Shown in pieces: positions 22,130 to 32,993 of a stretch of 64,000 nucleotides of DNA. The notes beneath the pieces are model-generated. The model made no database searches. It saw nothing but the letters and a program-made list of their open reading frames with translations, and had not been told where the DNA came from. The stretch is from Rhizomys pruinosus (taxonomy: Eukaryota > Chordata > Mammalia > Rodentia > Spalacidae): NCBI GenBank assembly GCA_009823505.1, contig VZQC01005680.1, forward strand, positions 1,663,088 through 1,727,087. The letters are read 5' to 3'. The position numbers were made by a program, and so were the translations under genes. Within the stretch, counting starts at the first letter, position 1; the number at the start of each line of letters is the position of its first letter.

Positions 22130-22345
22130 AAAATTGAGGGAGGAGACATGGCTCAGTGGTAGGGGTGTTTGCTGTTTTTGCAGAGACCCCCCGCCCCAGT
22201 TCAGCTGGTTCAAGTGTCCAAGTCAGATGGCTCACAAACACCTGTACCTCCAGCTCCAGGGAACCTGACGTCTTCTTCTGACCTCTGAGGGCACTGCACT
22301 CGCAAGTGTACACACTCCCACACAGACACAGACACATAGAAAATG
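22130..22345 (+). mobile_element. B3 SINE
   Basis: GAGGAGACATGGCTCAGTGG head and GACGTCTTCTTCTGACCTC. Confidence 0.75.
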
Positions 22346-22349
22346 ATTT

Positions 22350-22861
22350 TTGTAAAAATATATGCATACTTAAACACATAGAAAAATACCCTAGGCCTTG
22401 AAAAGTGTCCTGGCCCCTGAGGGGCACAAGAATAGGTCTGGCGAAGCTGACTTCAGGCAGGCAGAGTCCCTTCCCTGCTGATGGTGGCTGGTGTCCACAC
22501 ATTCCAACTACTCTGCTTAGTGGTACTGCTAATGAAATATTTATACCCAAGAATTGCTAACAAAGCTGACTACAAATGTCAGCTAATCAGGAGATGCTCC
22601 AACACTCACCGTTCAGTGAGATTAGACCCCCTTTCATAATGTGATGGGGCTGTCTTGTGAACTTTAACAAGCTAAAGTTCTTGCTGTAACGCTTGAGTCT
22701 TTATTGAGGGCCAAGACACACTGTGACATTGCCTATTTTATCTCTTTCTATCCTCCTGCCAACTCTGTATAGATAAGGATAGTGTAGCTGTCAGCTCATA
22801 GATGAGGAAACACAGAGTTTGTGTGACCCCCAAATTCATAATATAAATACTAACCCCCCCC
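22350..22861. other. Unique intronic sequence
   Basis: Nothing recognised. Confidence 0.5.
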
Positions 22862-23140
22862 AGCTGGTAATGGTGGGGCACACTTATAATACCAGCACTC
22901 GGAAAGCTGGATTGTGAATGCAAGCCCAGACCAGACAATATAATGAGACCTTAAATAAAATAAAAAAAGTCTAAGGATGTAGTTCATATATGGAATGCTT
23001 GCCAGTGAGGGGCTAGGGATATGGCTCAGTGGTAGAGTACCTGACTAGAGTCTCCCAGAAAGGTGCTTGAGTGTGGCTCAGTGGTACAGTTCTTGCCTAG
23101 TGTGTAGGGTCCTGTTTCAATACCCCATTCTGTAGCAATA
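22862..23140 (+). mobile_element. B1-like SINE plus iterated tRNA-head modules
   Basis: A diverged B1 (TAATGGTGGGGCACACTT) is joined through AAATAAAATAAAAAAAG to heads such as GATATGGCTCAGTGGTAGAG and GTGTGGCTCAGTGGTACAG. Confidence 0.75.
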
Positions 23141-23664
23141 GAAATAAAAATTAAATTCCCTAATGAGAGATGACTGTTTCACAGAAAGACTCATGAATGG
23201 GATCCGTGTCCTCACAAAAGCCGCAGGGAGGTTAACTGTTTCCTCCCATTGTACAAAGGCACAAAGCCGGGCCACGCCTTCCCCAGACACCAACATCCGC
23301 TGATGCCTTCACCCTGTGTATCACAGATCTCAGAATCAGGAGCACTGAATTTTCACTTTTGATTAATAACCCAGTCTCAGTTGTCCTGTCACAGCTATGC
23401 ACAGGATCTAAGACAGTCAGTAACTTCCCAGGCACGTGGCATGGGTAAGCACTGAGCCTGCCTACCTCTGATTCCTTTGATGTCCTGAAACCTGACATCC
23501 GCCTGCAGATGGGGTTCTGCTGACGCCAACCGGGCATGGGCTTGTCTGGAGGACACGTTCCCCCGAGCAGCTCCGCAGCTCCTTTGCTGCAGAAAAACGA
23601 CCAGTGTGCACAGTCTTAGTCTAATGACTGGGCTCAAAGTACCCAGAAAAATGCACTCCATCTT
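23141..23664. other. Unclassified intronic sequence
   Basis: Nothing recognised; may include an old degraded repeat. Confidence 0.4.
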
Positions 23665-24032
23665 CCCTAGTTACATTTCTGTTACTATGACAAAACACCT
23701 GGCAATAAGCAACTTAGGGGAGAAAGGGTTAGCTTTAGCTTACAGTGCCAGTTCCAGTCTGCTACTGTGGAGAAAGCTAAGGCAGCTGGTCACATCACAT
23801 CCACAGTCAAGATCAGGGAGCTATGAGTGAAAGCTGCCTGCTGGCTAGATTGCTCCTTTCTTACCCAGCCCAGAACCACCTGCCTAGGGAATGGTGCTGT
23901 CCAGAGTGGACTGGGTCTTCCCAACTCAAGACAATCCTCACAGACGTGCCCACAGGCCAAGCTCATCTAAACAATCCCTCACTGAGACTGTTCCCAGGTT
24001 GTGTCAAGTTGATGGTCAAAGCTGACTATCAC
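23665..24032 (-). mobile_element. MaLR (ORR1-like) LTR, antisense
   Basis: TCTGTTACTATGACAAAACA at one end, CCAGAACCACCTGCCTAGGG in the middle and GTGTCAAGTTGATGG at the other. Confidence 0.78.
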
Positions 24033-24127
24033 ACAATTTTCTTTCGAACCTGCAGCTATCAGCATCAGTTCTGATGGTGAAGGAAAGGTTGGGGTCTGTG
24101 TCATGCACAGAATGCTGGCTCAGCAGT

Positions 24128-24381
24128 GCAGATCCAGGTTCTGGGCTAGAAGTAGATATTGACCTTTCCAGGCTGCCTTCCACTGGCACCAGTCAATACC
24201 CTACAGTAGAAGGCAGATCCAGGTTCTGGGCTAGAGATAGATACTGACCTTTCCAGGCTGCCTTCCACTGGCATCGGTCAGTGCCCTACAGCAGTGCAGA
24301 TCCAGGTTCAGGGCTAGAGGTAGACACTGACCTTTCCAGGCTGCCTTCCACTGGCCTCAGTCAGTGCCCTACAGCAGAAGG
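24128..24381. repeat. 84-bp tandem repeat, three copies
   Basis: GCAGATCCAGGTTCTGGGCT begins copies at 24128, 24213 and 24296 (third copy TTCAGGGCT). Each ends with GGCTGCCTTCCACTGGC and GCCCTACAGCAG. The copies differ at roughly 5-10% of positions, so this is an older local amplification. Confidence 0.92.
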
Positions 24382-24461
24382 CCATGGGACTGACCAAGAG
24401 TGTTCCTCAGTGTGGAGCACCCGGGGAACCTGTGATTTCGGAAATCACTATAGTGGTGACT

Positions 24462-24790
24462 TTCCTCATGCCTGTGACCAATCCCCTCAAAGAAGCAACT
24501 TAAGGAAGGAAGGGTTGACTGTGCCTCACAATTGAGGACACAGTCCATCATGGTGGAAGGCACAGCGGCAGGAGCGACAGGCAGCTGCTCACATGCATCC
24601 ACAGTCAGGAAGCAGAGAGAGATGAATGCTGGCGCTCAGCTTGCTTTCTCCTTTCTATTCAGTCCAGGACCCCAGCCCTTGGGATGGTGCTGCCCACAGT
24701 CAGGGTGGGTCTTCCCTCCTCAGTTAACTTCTCTGGACACACTCTCACAGACACACTCAGAAGTATGTCTCTTGGGTGAATAAATCGAGT
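24462..24790 (-). mobile_element. MaLR LTR, antisense, partly truncated
   Basis: AAAGAAGCAACTTAAGGAAGG, ACAGTCCATCATGGTGGAAG and GGGATGGTGCTGCCCACAGT are antisense LTR pieces. Confidence 0.7.
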
Positions 24791-24954
24791 CCACTTGGCA
24801 ATGAATACCTTAACAGCCACCAAAGTCTGAAGGGGTCATAGTGACAGAACAGACCTGTATCTTGTGACATGTCCACCACCATGATGTGGGCATTGTCCAT
24901 CTCTAAGATTCTGGGCTAGAAACAGACCCAGAGTAAGGAAGCAAGTGGGTAAAA

Positions 24955-25190
24955 TGGCTTGAGGGATGGGTTAGGGATAAAATCCTCGCTGCTGTGCAGG
25001 CATAAGAACTGGAGTTTGGATCCTAGAAACCATGTAAAAATGAAGCAGTGCGGCAGGTACCTGTGGACCTAGCATTTGGGAGAAAGAGATGGGATCCCTG
25101 GAGCAAGCCAGCTAGCTCAAACAGCTGGAGCTGGCGAGCTCTGGGTTCAGTGAGAGATCCTGCCTTGATACAAGGAAGATAGCTGGTGTC
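24955..25190 (+). mobile_element. B4 SINE
   Basis: GGCTTGAGGGATGGGTTAGGG head; GTGAGAGATCCTGCCTTGA. Confidence 0.65.
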
Positions 25191-25624
25191 AATGCTTGGC
25201 CTTCACATGTATACACACATGCACATACACACATGTGTCACACACAAAAAGATGCACATATTCATTTACACATGTGTGCAAAACAATATGGGAAGCCACA
25301 GCACAGCCAACAGCTTTCCTGCATCCTTTATTCTCTGTGCGCCTCCTAGCTTTGGAGACTAAGAAGAGAAGGGCTGGGGCAGGAGGAAAGAGAGACGAGA
25401 GAGAGAGAGAGTTGAAGAGGGACAAGAGAGGTTTAACAGTATGTTTTCATGTGTCTGAAAGCATTTGCAAGGTGACAGAGTAGTGAGATCAAAGGAAAGC
25501 CAAGAAAGTAAAAAGACTAAGAAGAAGGAGAAGAGAGAGACAAGGGCTGCTAACGCCAAAGCGGGGAATTAAACGCGCCTCTCCCAAGAAAGCAACCGGG
25601 CCTTTCAACTCCTTTACCTACACA

Positions 25625-26070
25625 TTCCTTGAGGCTGTGGAGAGGGCTCAGCATTTAGGAGCATGAGCTGTTGCAGAATACCTGGATTTGAATCCCACAT
25701 GGTGGCTAACGACTGTCTATAACTCCAGTTCCAAGGGATTTGACCCCTTCTTTTGTCCACCATGGGCACTGCACAACACGGGCGAACTTGCATACATCCA
25801 AGAATAACACTCATACATGTGAAATAAATACATTTTAATAAAAGACGTTCTTGTGCTCTCCTTCTTACAGTCGGATCCCTACCCCCCCTTTAAGGGCTGG
25901 TGAGATGACTCAGTGAGTAAAGGTGCTTGCCGAGCCTAATGACCTCTGCTTGATTCCTGGCACCTACAAGGTGGAAGGAGAGGATTCCTGAAGGTTGTCT
26001 GTCATCTGACCTCTACACGTGTGCCCTCGCATACATGCCTACACATATATGCACATAAATACATAAATAA
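25625..26070 (+). mobile_element. Two B3-like SINEs
   Basis: 25625-25840 (GGCTGTGGAGAGGGCTCAGC to AAATAAATACATTTT) and 25893-26070 (GGGCTGGTGAGATGACTCAG). Confidence 0.75.
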
Positions 26071-26097
26071 ACATAAATACATATATACACATAATTC

Positions 26098-26252
26098 TTT
26101 TTGGTCTTTTTGAGACAGGGTCTCCCTGTAGCTCTGGCTGTCCTGGAACTCCCTCTGTAGACCAGGCTGGCCTTGAACTCACAGAGATCCGCCTGCCTGC
26201 CTCTGCCTCCCAAATGCTAGGATTAAGGGCATGCGCCAACATGCTGGGCATA
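26098..26252 (-). mobile_element. B1 SINE, antisense
   Basis: GGTCTTTTTGAGACAGGGTC to GCGCCAACATGCTGGGC. Confidence 0.9.
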
Positions 26253-26283
26253 TACACATAAATTTAAAAATAACAATCTTTAA

Positions 26284-26329
26284 TCCAGGCATGGTGGTGC
26301 ATNAAAAAAAAAAAAAAAAAAAAAAAAAA
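26284..26329 (+). mobile_element. B1 SINE cut by the ambiguous base
   Basis: Only the first 19 bases of a B1 (CCAGGCATGGTGGTGCAT) and an A run remain on the two sides of the n. Confidence 0.7.
26303..26303. other. Ambiguous base / probable contig join
   Basis: A single n interrupts the sequence directly after the first 18-20 bases of a B1 SINE (GGCATGGTGGTGCAT) and directly before a run of about 26 A. The B1 body is missing between them. This looks like a collapsed or unsized assembly gap rather than a simple miscalled base. Confidence 0.75.
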
Positions 26330-26344
26330 GAAAGTAAATACAAG

Positions 26345-26570
26345 GGCTCCAGAGCTGGCTTAGTGGTTAAGAGCACTGGTTACTCTTGCGGAGAGGACCT
26401 GGGTTCAGTTCCTGCACCTACAGAGCAGCTAAGAACCATCTGTAACTCCAGTTGCAAGGGATGTGACACCCTCGTCTGACCTCCAAGGGCACCAGGCATG
26501 CATGCAGGCAAACCATTCCTAATATAAAATAAAAATGCATAATTTAAATAAAAATAAAAAGGTGCATTGT
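26345..26570 (+). mobile_element. B3/B2-like SINE
   Basis: GGCTCCAGAGCTGGCTTAGTGG to AAAATAAAAATGCATAA. Confidence 0.75.
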
Positions 26571-26894
26571 GCCTGAGGACCACCAGCACCTGACAGTGTC
26601 CTCTGCACGCACACCTTCACACACACATAGTCAGAAATCTGGACTCCACAGGCCATCCTGTCATTAGGAATTTAAGCAGTGAAGTTTGTCTACAGGCTAC
26701 AGTGGGTTTTTCTTTCCTTATGTTCTGTTTACTGTGATATTGATTCTGAATGCTTGGAAGCAGGAAACCTCTTTGCTTGAAATAGCAGGAGTTGCGTCAT
26801 TAAGGAACAAGAGCAGAGCAGAAAGGAGATGCAGCGTTCCCGAGACCACGGGCTCTGTCCTGGGAACTTGCTGCTTCTTCCTTGAGTTTTTTGT

Positions 26895-27115
26895 TTATTT
26901 TTCTTTTCTTTATTTCATGTGTATGAGTGTATTGCCTGCAAGCATGTAAGTCCACCTGTGCCATGCAATGCCCACAGAGGTCAGAAGAGGGCATCGGATC
27001 CCCTGGAACTGGAGTTACAGATGGTTGTTAGCTACCATGTGGATGACAGGAATCGAACCCAGGTTCTCTGCAGGAGCAGCCACTGCTTGTAACTGCTGAG
27101 CCCTTTCCAGTCCCC
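26895..27115 (-). mobile_element. B3/B2-like SINE, antisense
   Basis: GTATGAGTGTATTGCCTGCA to GAGCCCTTTCCAGTCCCC. Confidence 0.8.
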
Positions 27116-27399
27116 CTGAAGTTTTTGTTTTGTTTTGTTTTAATTCAGTTGGCAGCCATGAATAGAAAAAGGAAAGGAAGTCATGTGACAAATTCCCCTT
27201 CTGTGGCATTATGGCTTCTGGGTTCACAGCTCTGTTGATGGTGAAAATGGGCCCATGAACAAATGAAATACTCACATGAGGCTGCAGGAAATGCCCACAC
27301 TGAAGTGCTGTGTAACATAAGACTGTTTCATAAACAGCTTACAGAAATGAGCACATCACTTTTACCCAAGAGAGACTATCAAAGCATGGAATATGGACG

Positions 27400-27600
27400 G
27401 GGGCTAGCTCAACTGACAAATGTGTTTGCTGTGCAAGCACGTGGACCTGAGAGCAATCCCAAGAACCCATGCAAAAAGCCAGATGTGGACCCCAGTGTGG
27501 AGCACAGGGGCAGGATTGATGGTTATTTGGGCTTGCCAAGGAGAAACCTTCAAGCACTTCCTTGGGGAAAACATGACATCTTTTAGCAAAAGAAAAAAAA
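27400..27600 (+). mobile_element. B4 SINE, partly deleted
   Basis: GGGGGCTAGCTCAACTGACA head; CATGCAAAAAGCCAGATGTGG. Confidence 0.7.
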
Positions 27601-27695
27601 AGAAAGAAAAGAAGGAAGGAAGGAAGGAAGGAAGGAAGGAAGGAAGGAAGGAAGAAAGGAAGAAAGGAAGAAAGGAAGAAAGAAAGCAAGAAAGA
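27592..27695. repeat. (GGAA)n / (AAAG)n tract
   Basis: Ten or more GGAA units followed by AGAAAGGA variants; this is the tail of the preceding B4. Confidence 0.94.
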
Positions 27696-27844
27696 AAATC
27701 CTCCAACTCAGGTGAGAAAAAAATGGAATTTCCATGTTAAAGTATCACTGTATTTTAATGCTTTTTTGGTATCACAAGTTTCATTTATGTTATTTTGATG
27801 CTATGTGTGTTATAAAGTTCAACAATAAAAAAAGACTGAAAAAA

Positions 27845-28330
27845 AGCCAGATGTGGTGCTGTATGCTTGTAATCTTGAGGCTGAGAAGGTAAAAATAGTG
27901 GATCATTGGTGCTCATTGGCCCACAAGCCTAGACTAGATACCAAGATGCAGGCAAGTGAGAGACCTTGTTTGAATAAAAACAAGAATGAGAGAGGGGGAG
28001 GAAGAAAGAGAAAGAAAGGAAGAAGGAAGGAAGGAAGGAAGGAAGGAAGGAAGGAAGGAAGGAAGGAGAAAAAGAAAGGACGCCTGAGGCTGTCCTCTGA
28101 CCAACATGTGATGCACACACATAGCATTTGACCTAAGGATGTAGCTGCATGTTCAGAATTCTCCAGTGAGGGGCTGGTGTGTGGCTCAGTGGTAGAGCAC
28201 CTGTCTAGGATCCCACAGTGAGGGTCAGGTGGCATGGCTTAGTAGGCATGGTTCACTCACCTAGAATTCACCAGTGAAGAGTTGCACAAGGCCCTAGGAT
28301 TAATCCTCTGGACTTAACAAAAAGCAAAAC
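27845..28330 (+). mobile_element. Composite SINE: B1/B4-like left part, (GGAA)n, tRNA-head modules
   Basis: AGCCAGATGTGGTGCTGTATG starts the left part. After the GGAA tract come heads GTGTGGCTCAGTGGTAGAGC and GCATGGCTTAGTAGGC and an ID-like end TCCTCTGGACTTAAC. Confidence 0.7.
28005..28080. repeat. (GGAA)n tract
   Basis: About eleven GGAA units; second such tract within 400 bp. Confidence 0.94.
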
Positions 28331-28635
28331 AAAAAACAAATAATTAACTAAACAGAATTTTCAGAACTACATGAACACACAGTGTTTACAAAGTAGTTAA
28401 GTGAAGAGGTGCTCCTTAGAAGGTACTGAATTCACTATCCTGATTTCATTAGTGGGATAGCATCTTATAAGATGTTGTCACTGAAGGAAACTGAGCTAAG
28501 AAGGACTTCCTGTATCATTTTATCACTTTCTATTAATTCATATTTATTTCAACATAATTTTTTGTTATTTCTGTGTTTGATCTTTTTTACAGACTTATTT
28601 TTATTATTTAAATTTGTGTCCCCCCCCTCCGTGTG

Positions 28636-28681
28636 CACACGTGCATGCGTGTGTGTGTGTGTGCACGCGCGCACGCGCATG

Positions 28682-28724
<43 letters not shown>
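28636..28724. repeat. (GT)n with GCGCGC alternating core
   Basis: GTGTGTGTGCACGCGCGCACG and then about 21 GT units: a strictly alternating purine-pyrimidine run, the type that favours Z-DNA. Confidence 0.92.
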
Positions 28725-28725
<1 letters not shown>

Positions 28726-28890
28726 ACGTGTGCATATACCTGGAAAGGCCAGAAGAGGGCACTGATCCCCCTGCCATTGGAGTTACAGGTGGTGGCAAGC
28801 TGTCTATTGTGTGTTCTGGGAACTGAACTCTCATCCTCTGAAAGATCAGCCTCTGCTCTAACTTCTGAGCTATCTCTCCAATCTCTTGTT
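28725..28890 (-). mobile_element. B3 SINE, antisense
   Basis: AAAGGCCAGAAGAGGGCACTG to GAGCTATCTCTCCAATC, next to the (GT)n tract. Confidence 0.75.
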
Positions 28891-29689
28891 ATTTTTTTTT
28901 TTTCTAAACCAGTTGGCATAGAAATTTTGGCTCGCTTAGATGTAAATAAGCATATAGTTCTCAGCCTTTCCTTCATCACACAGCCTAAGTAAGTGCAGGG
29001 ATGAACTACAAATGTGCCATGGACCTGTGATAACAGACCCAAAGAACAGGCAATGTCACACTGCAGTCATTTGCTTGGGGGAAACAACAAGAGAAATTTC
29101 TGATTAGAAAGGTGCTTTCTAGGCACAGAGAAGGCAGGTGATCCTGGTAGCAGGAGCGCCTGGCTAAGCATGGAGCTGTGTGATAACGAGGAGTCTCCTG
29201 GCTCTGTCAGTCAGAGTCTCACAGCACAGGGAGAAAGTTATCTTAGCCAAACACAAGACTTCTTCTGTCTCTGCAATTATAAACCTAGAAGAAAAGTGAA
29301 CAATACTGGGTGGATGCTTTTCCCACAATCTTTTCTAGAAGACCAGAGGGTAGAATCTTCCATACAAGAAATTAATTTCAAAAGTTTTCTAACCTGAACC
29401 ACACTGCTTTCAACCTTTGAACATAACTGAGAAAGAAAGGACATTGGTCAGGCATGCTCATTCTAAAGAAAAATATCAGTGACACATTATACAACTGTCC
29501 CAATCACCTCAGAAACCCCTAAGATAATGCCTGGAGACGACTGGTATGTCAGTCAGCTTTTTGTGACTATAAAGCATGCCTAAGATGATCGACTTATAAA
29601 AACAAAAGGCTTATTTCAGCTTACAGTTTCATAAATTTCATCCCATGACCCAGTGTGTAATAAGCTCTATAAAATGTGGTACAAACCAG
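28890..29689. other. Unique intronic sequence
   Basis: Eight hundred bases without a named repeat; no STC2 exon could be recognised here on either strand. Confidence 0.45.
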
Positions 29690-30060
29690 TCAAGATGGTT
29701 CATGTCTATGAAGCCAAGGGCTGAAGAAATCAAAGCAGGAGGGTCATGAGTTCTGGGCCTGCCTGAGCCATATGGTGAGTGCTTTACCAAAAGCAACAAT
29801 AAAAATGCTTGGGGAGGTTGAACACATGTGTAGAATTGCCCAGCTAGGGACTGGAGACATGGTACCTGCCCAGAATTCCCAATGAGGAGCTGGGAGCATG
29901 GCTCAGTGGTAGAGCACCTGCTAGAATCTCCCAGGGAAGGGCTGAGGGTGTGGCTCAGTGGTAGAGCCCCTGCCTAGAATCCTCAGTGAGGGGTTGAAGG
30001 CATGATTCATCATGGTCCTAAGTTTTATTCCCAGATCTATAGAAACAAAATAAAAACAAA
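29690..30060 (+). mobile_element. B1-like SINE plus four tRNA-head modules
   Basis: GGTTCATGTCTATGAAGCC begins a diverged B1. An A-rich linker leads to modules with GCATGGCTCAGTGGTAGAGC and GTGTGGCTCAGTGGTAGAGC, ending AAACAAAATAAAAAC. Confidence 0.75.
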
Positions 30061-30077
30061 TTAAAATTGTGAGAAAA

Positions 30078-30250
30078 CAACATGAAATTTAACATAACCA
30101 TTTTTACATGAACAATTCAATGCCATAATGTGCAGGATTGTTCGTGTGCAATCATCATCATCCTCTTTCTCCAGAATCTTATTCACTTTCTCAAATTGAA
30201 CTCTGTTGCTTGTTAAACAATAAATCTCCACACTCTTCCCTCACTCCTGG
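30078..30250 (-). mobile_element. Possible ancient mammalian L1-type fragment
   Basis: CATGAACAATTCAATGCCATA and CTCCAGAATCTTATTCACTT resemble the same old repeat as 16340-16570. Confidence 0.35.
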
Positions 30251-30671
30251 GTGTGCAAGTGCCACTAGAGAGTTCACTGTGAGCAGAAAAGGAGACTCTG
30301 CGGACACCTTAGACATCTGCGTGCAGCATTTGTAGAAGCAGACTATGTAGACAGAAAAAAATATTATTAACACCCTGCAGGGTATGAGAAAACATATTGC
30401 TTCCATAAAGTCCAGACAGTATGTTATCAAAGGGAACTTTGCAGAATAAGAACGAATACTTGGAAATAAAACCATGAGATCAGAAAAACATTGAAAACAA
30501 TGGAAAAGAAGGGAGGAAAAGTAAAATGGAAGAAAGAGCAAAGAAAAGGTAGAAAAGATTTGATAAGGAGAAATAAGGAGGCAAGAAAAAGATTTGGAGC
30601 GTGGGTCTTCCACGTCCAGGCTGGAAAAATGAGAGACGCTAAGGGAACAGAGGGAATGAGGTGAGGGTGTT

Positions 30672-31360
30672 ACAGCTTCCTCCTGTTGCTGTGATAAAGT
30701 GTCATGAGCAAAGACAACATGCAGGAAGGGAGGCTTTACCTGACTGACCCTTGCGGGTCACAGCGCATCGCTGAGGGAGGTCAGGGCAGGAACTCAGCAG
30801 GAACCTGAAGCAGGAACCATGGAGGACACTGCTTGCTGGCTCCTCACAGGCTCATGCTCAGCTAGCTTTGTTTGTTTTTATTGATGTTTTATATATTTCA
30901 CACATTATCTTTCAGTCCAATTTCAATACATTCCCCTCTCCCTGCCTCCCACCCCACCCCAGTTCATGCACTCCGCCATACATGTCTTGCATCTTTCTCT
31001 CAGTCTTTGCAAAGATATTTTCTTTCCTGCAGAGGCTTGTTGCTTTGGGCAGAATTTAACTGTATCAGTTAGTTCTTTGACCCAGTCCTTATGTTGTTGT
31101 TGTTCCCTCCCCTTTGTGTTGCTGCAAAATATGCCTATATAAACATCACATATGTATCAAAATCATGACCTCTGAGAATAAACTATTTATTAACTCTTAC
31201 ACAGCCCAGGACTACCTGCCTAGGGATGATGCTGCCCACAGTGGGCTGGAACCTCTTATGTCAATGAACAATTAAGACAGGTCTTCAGTCCTGACCTGAG
31301 AAATTGAGACTTCCTTCTCAGGTGACTCTTGGCTGTATTAAGTTGACAAAGCTAAGTAGG
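30672..31360 (-). mobile_element. MaLR (ORR1-like) LTR, antisense, split by a later insertion
   Basis: The left part runs from CTCCTGTTGCTGTGATAAAG to CATGCTCAGCTAGCTTT, and the right part resumes at TCTTACACAGCCCAGGACTA and ends TTAAGTTGACAAAGC. In intact copies these two parts are adjacent. Confidence 0.8.
30866..31195 (-). mobile_element. Antisense L1 3'-end-like insertion within the MaLR LTR
   Basis: About 330 bp separate the two LTR halves. It begins TTGTTTTTATTGATG and ATATATTTCACACATTATC, followed by CCCTCTCCCTGCCTCCCACC, similar to the antisense tail of rodent L1 elements. The family assignment is tentative. Confidence 0.5.
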
Positions 31361-31374
31361 ACAGGATACAGTCT

Positions 31375-31580
31375 CATACATGTCCCTGGGGGCAGTGGAG
31401 GACATGAAAGTGAAAGTGGCCCCTAAGAGGTAGTGGAAGGGAAAAGGAGGGGAGGGGTGGAAGATGCGAGAAGGTAGTAGAAGGGGGTGAATATCACCAA
31501 AGTATATTATACACACATATGAAAATGGTGTAAGCGAATACACTGCTTTCTATAATTAATATACAAAAAACAAAAAGAAA
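31375..31580 (+). mobile_element. L1 3'-end fragment
   Basis: GGAAGGGAAAAGGAGGGGAGG purine tract followed by CACCAAAGTATATTATACAC and ATATGAAAATGGTG match the end of rodent L1s. Confidence 0.6.
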
Positions 31581-31582
31581 GT

Positions 31583-31800
31583 TCCAGTTAGGCATGGTGG
31601 TTGCACCTGTAATCCCAGCACTCCGGAGGCAGAGACAGGATACCCAGAGTTATAGGTCAGTCTGGGTTTTATAGTGAAGCTTCTCAAAACTAAAACAGAC
31701 AAACAAAAAAAAACCAAGCAAGGCATGGTAGCTTGCTCCTAGTACTCAAGAAGGAGGAGGATCTCCGACCCTGGGATCTGTGTCCAGGAGGGAAGCCTGG
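31583..31800 (+). mobile_element. Two B1-like SINEs in a row, diverged
   Basis: GTTAGGCATGGTGGTTGCACC with CCAGCACTCCGGAGGCAGAG, then AAGGCATGGTAGCTTGC with ACTCAAGAAGGAGGAGG. Confidence 0.7.
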
Positions 31801-31814
31801 TTTTTTTAAAATGT

Positions 31815-32320
31815 ATGGGGTCTGGAGAGATGACTCAGTGGTTAAGAGTATTTGCCACTCTAGCAGAGAACCCGAGTTTGGTTCCCAGAACAAGTACTGA
31901 GTGTCTCACCAGTGCCTGTAACTACAGTTCTAGGGCTTCCAATGCTCCCTCTGGCCTTCATGAGTATTGCAGTCCTGTGACATACACATACATAAAGATA
32001 CAATTAATAAATGTTTAGAAAAATCTGGGGTCTGGAGAGATGGCTCCACAGTTAAAGTGCTTGCCACCCAAGTATGAGGACCAGAGTTGAGGTTCCCAGA
32101 AACCCATTTAAAATGTCCAGTGGGCTTGGTGACTCACCTGTAATTCTAGACTTGTAAGGTGGAGACAGGGATCTCCAAAATACACTGCCTAGTGAGCCTA
32201 GCCATATCAGTGAGATCTGGGTTTGACTGAGAGACCCTGACTCAGTGACTAGGTGGAAGAGCAATGGAGGATGATTCATCAATTTCAGACCTCTACATGC
32301 ATACACACATGTGTACATGC
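31815..32320 (+). mobile_element. B3 then B4 SINE
   Basis: 31815-32020: GGTCTGGAGAGATGACTCAG. 32030-32320: GGTCTGGAGAGATGGCTCCAC, CTAGTGAGCCTAGCCATATC, the same B4 segment that is amplified as the 49-bp array. Confidence 0.75.
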
Positions 32321-32405
32321 ACTCGCACATATGTGCAAACGTACTCACACATATGTGCATACACAAGCATAAAAACTGTGTAGACACACACACACACACA
32401 CACAA
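32320..32405. repeat. CA-rich tail with (CA)n
   Basis: Tail of the B4 at 32030; pure CA at about 32383-32405. Confidence 0.9.
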
Positions 32406-32523
32406 ATAGAAAAAAATCCAAAACAATTTCCAAAATGGATAGAAATTAGATTCCACATTGAGGCCAATGTCTTGGATGAAAACTGCATCACTCTAGGAAG
32501 AAAATGAAGCTTTGAAAAGCTTC

Positions 32524-32738
32524 CAGAAAGAGAGGAGGAAGAGGAGAAGTGGGGAGGGGGAGGGGGAGGAGAAAGAGGAGGGAGAGGAGGAGAAGAAGGG
32601 AGAAGAGGGAGAGAAGGGAGAAGAAGGAGAAGAGGAAGAGGAGGGAGAGAAGAGAGGAGGGGGAGAAAGAGAAGGAAAAGGAGGAAGAGGAGGAGGAGGA
32701 GGAGGAGGAGGAGGAGGAGGAGGAGGAGGAGGAGGAAA
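32524..32738. repeat. Polypurine tract (GGA/GAA/GGGA)n
   Basis: About 215 bp of uninterrupted purines on the plus strand, ending in about 17 GGA units. Confidence 0.95.
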
Positions 32739-32847
32739 AACACATGGAAAAGATCATGGATCAGAGTGCTTTGGTTCTTCAACAAAACAACAGGAAATAA
32801 AATACCAATGCAAAGTCACCAAAATTTGTAAAGAAAGCGACATTTGC

Positions 32848-32993
32848 CTGGTGTGGTGGCGCATGCCTTTAATCCTAGCACTTGGAAGGCAGAGGCAGGT
32901 GGATCTCTGTGAGTTCAAGGCCAGCCTGGTCTACAGAGTGAGTTCTAGGCCAGCTGGGGCTATATAGGGAGACCCTGTCTCAAAAAAAAAAAG
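32848..32993 (+). mobile_element. B1 SINE
   Basis: CTGGTGTGGTGGCGCATGCC to GACCCTGTCTC and an A run. Confidence 0.92.

Noticed and set aside
26303..26303. Biologically meaningful poly(A) site
   Set aside because: The A run follows an assembly ambiguity inside a B1 and is its tail.
30191..30613. 140-codon hydrophobic frame as a membrane protein
   Set aside because: It is the complement of an A/G-rich low-complexity stretch and an old repeat.
32345..32967. Glu/Gly-rich and Leu/Ser-rich open frames up to 151 codons
   Set aside because: They translate the GGA polypurine tract and the following B1.
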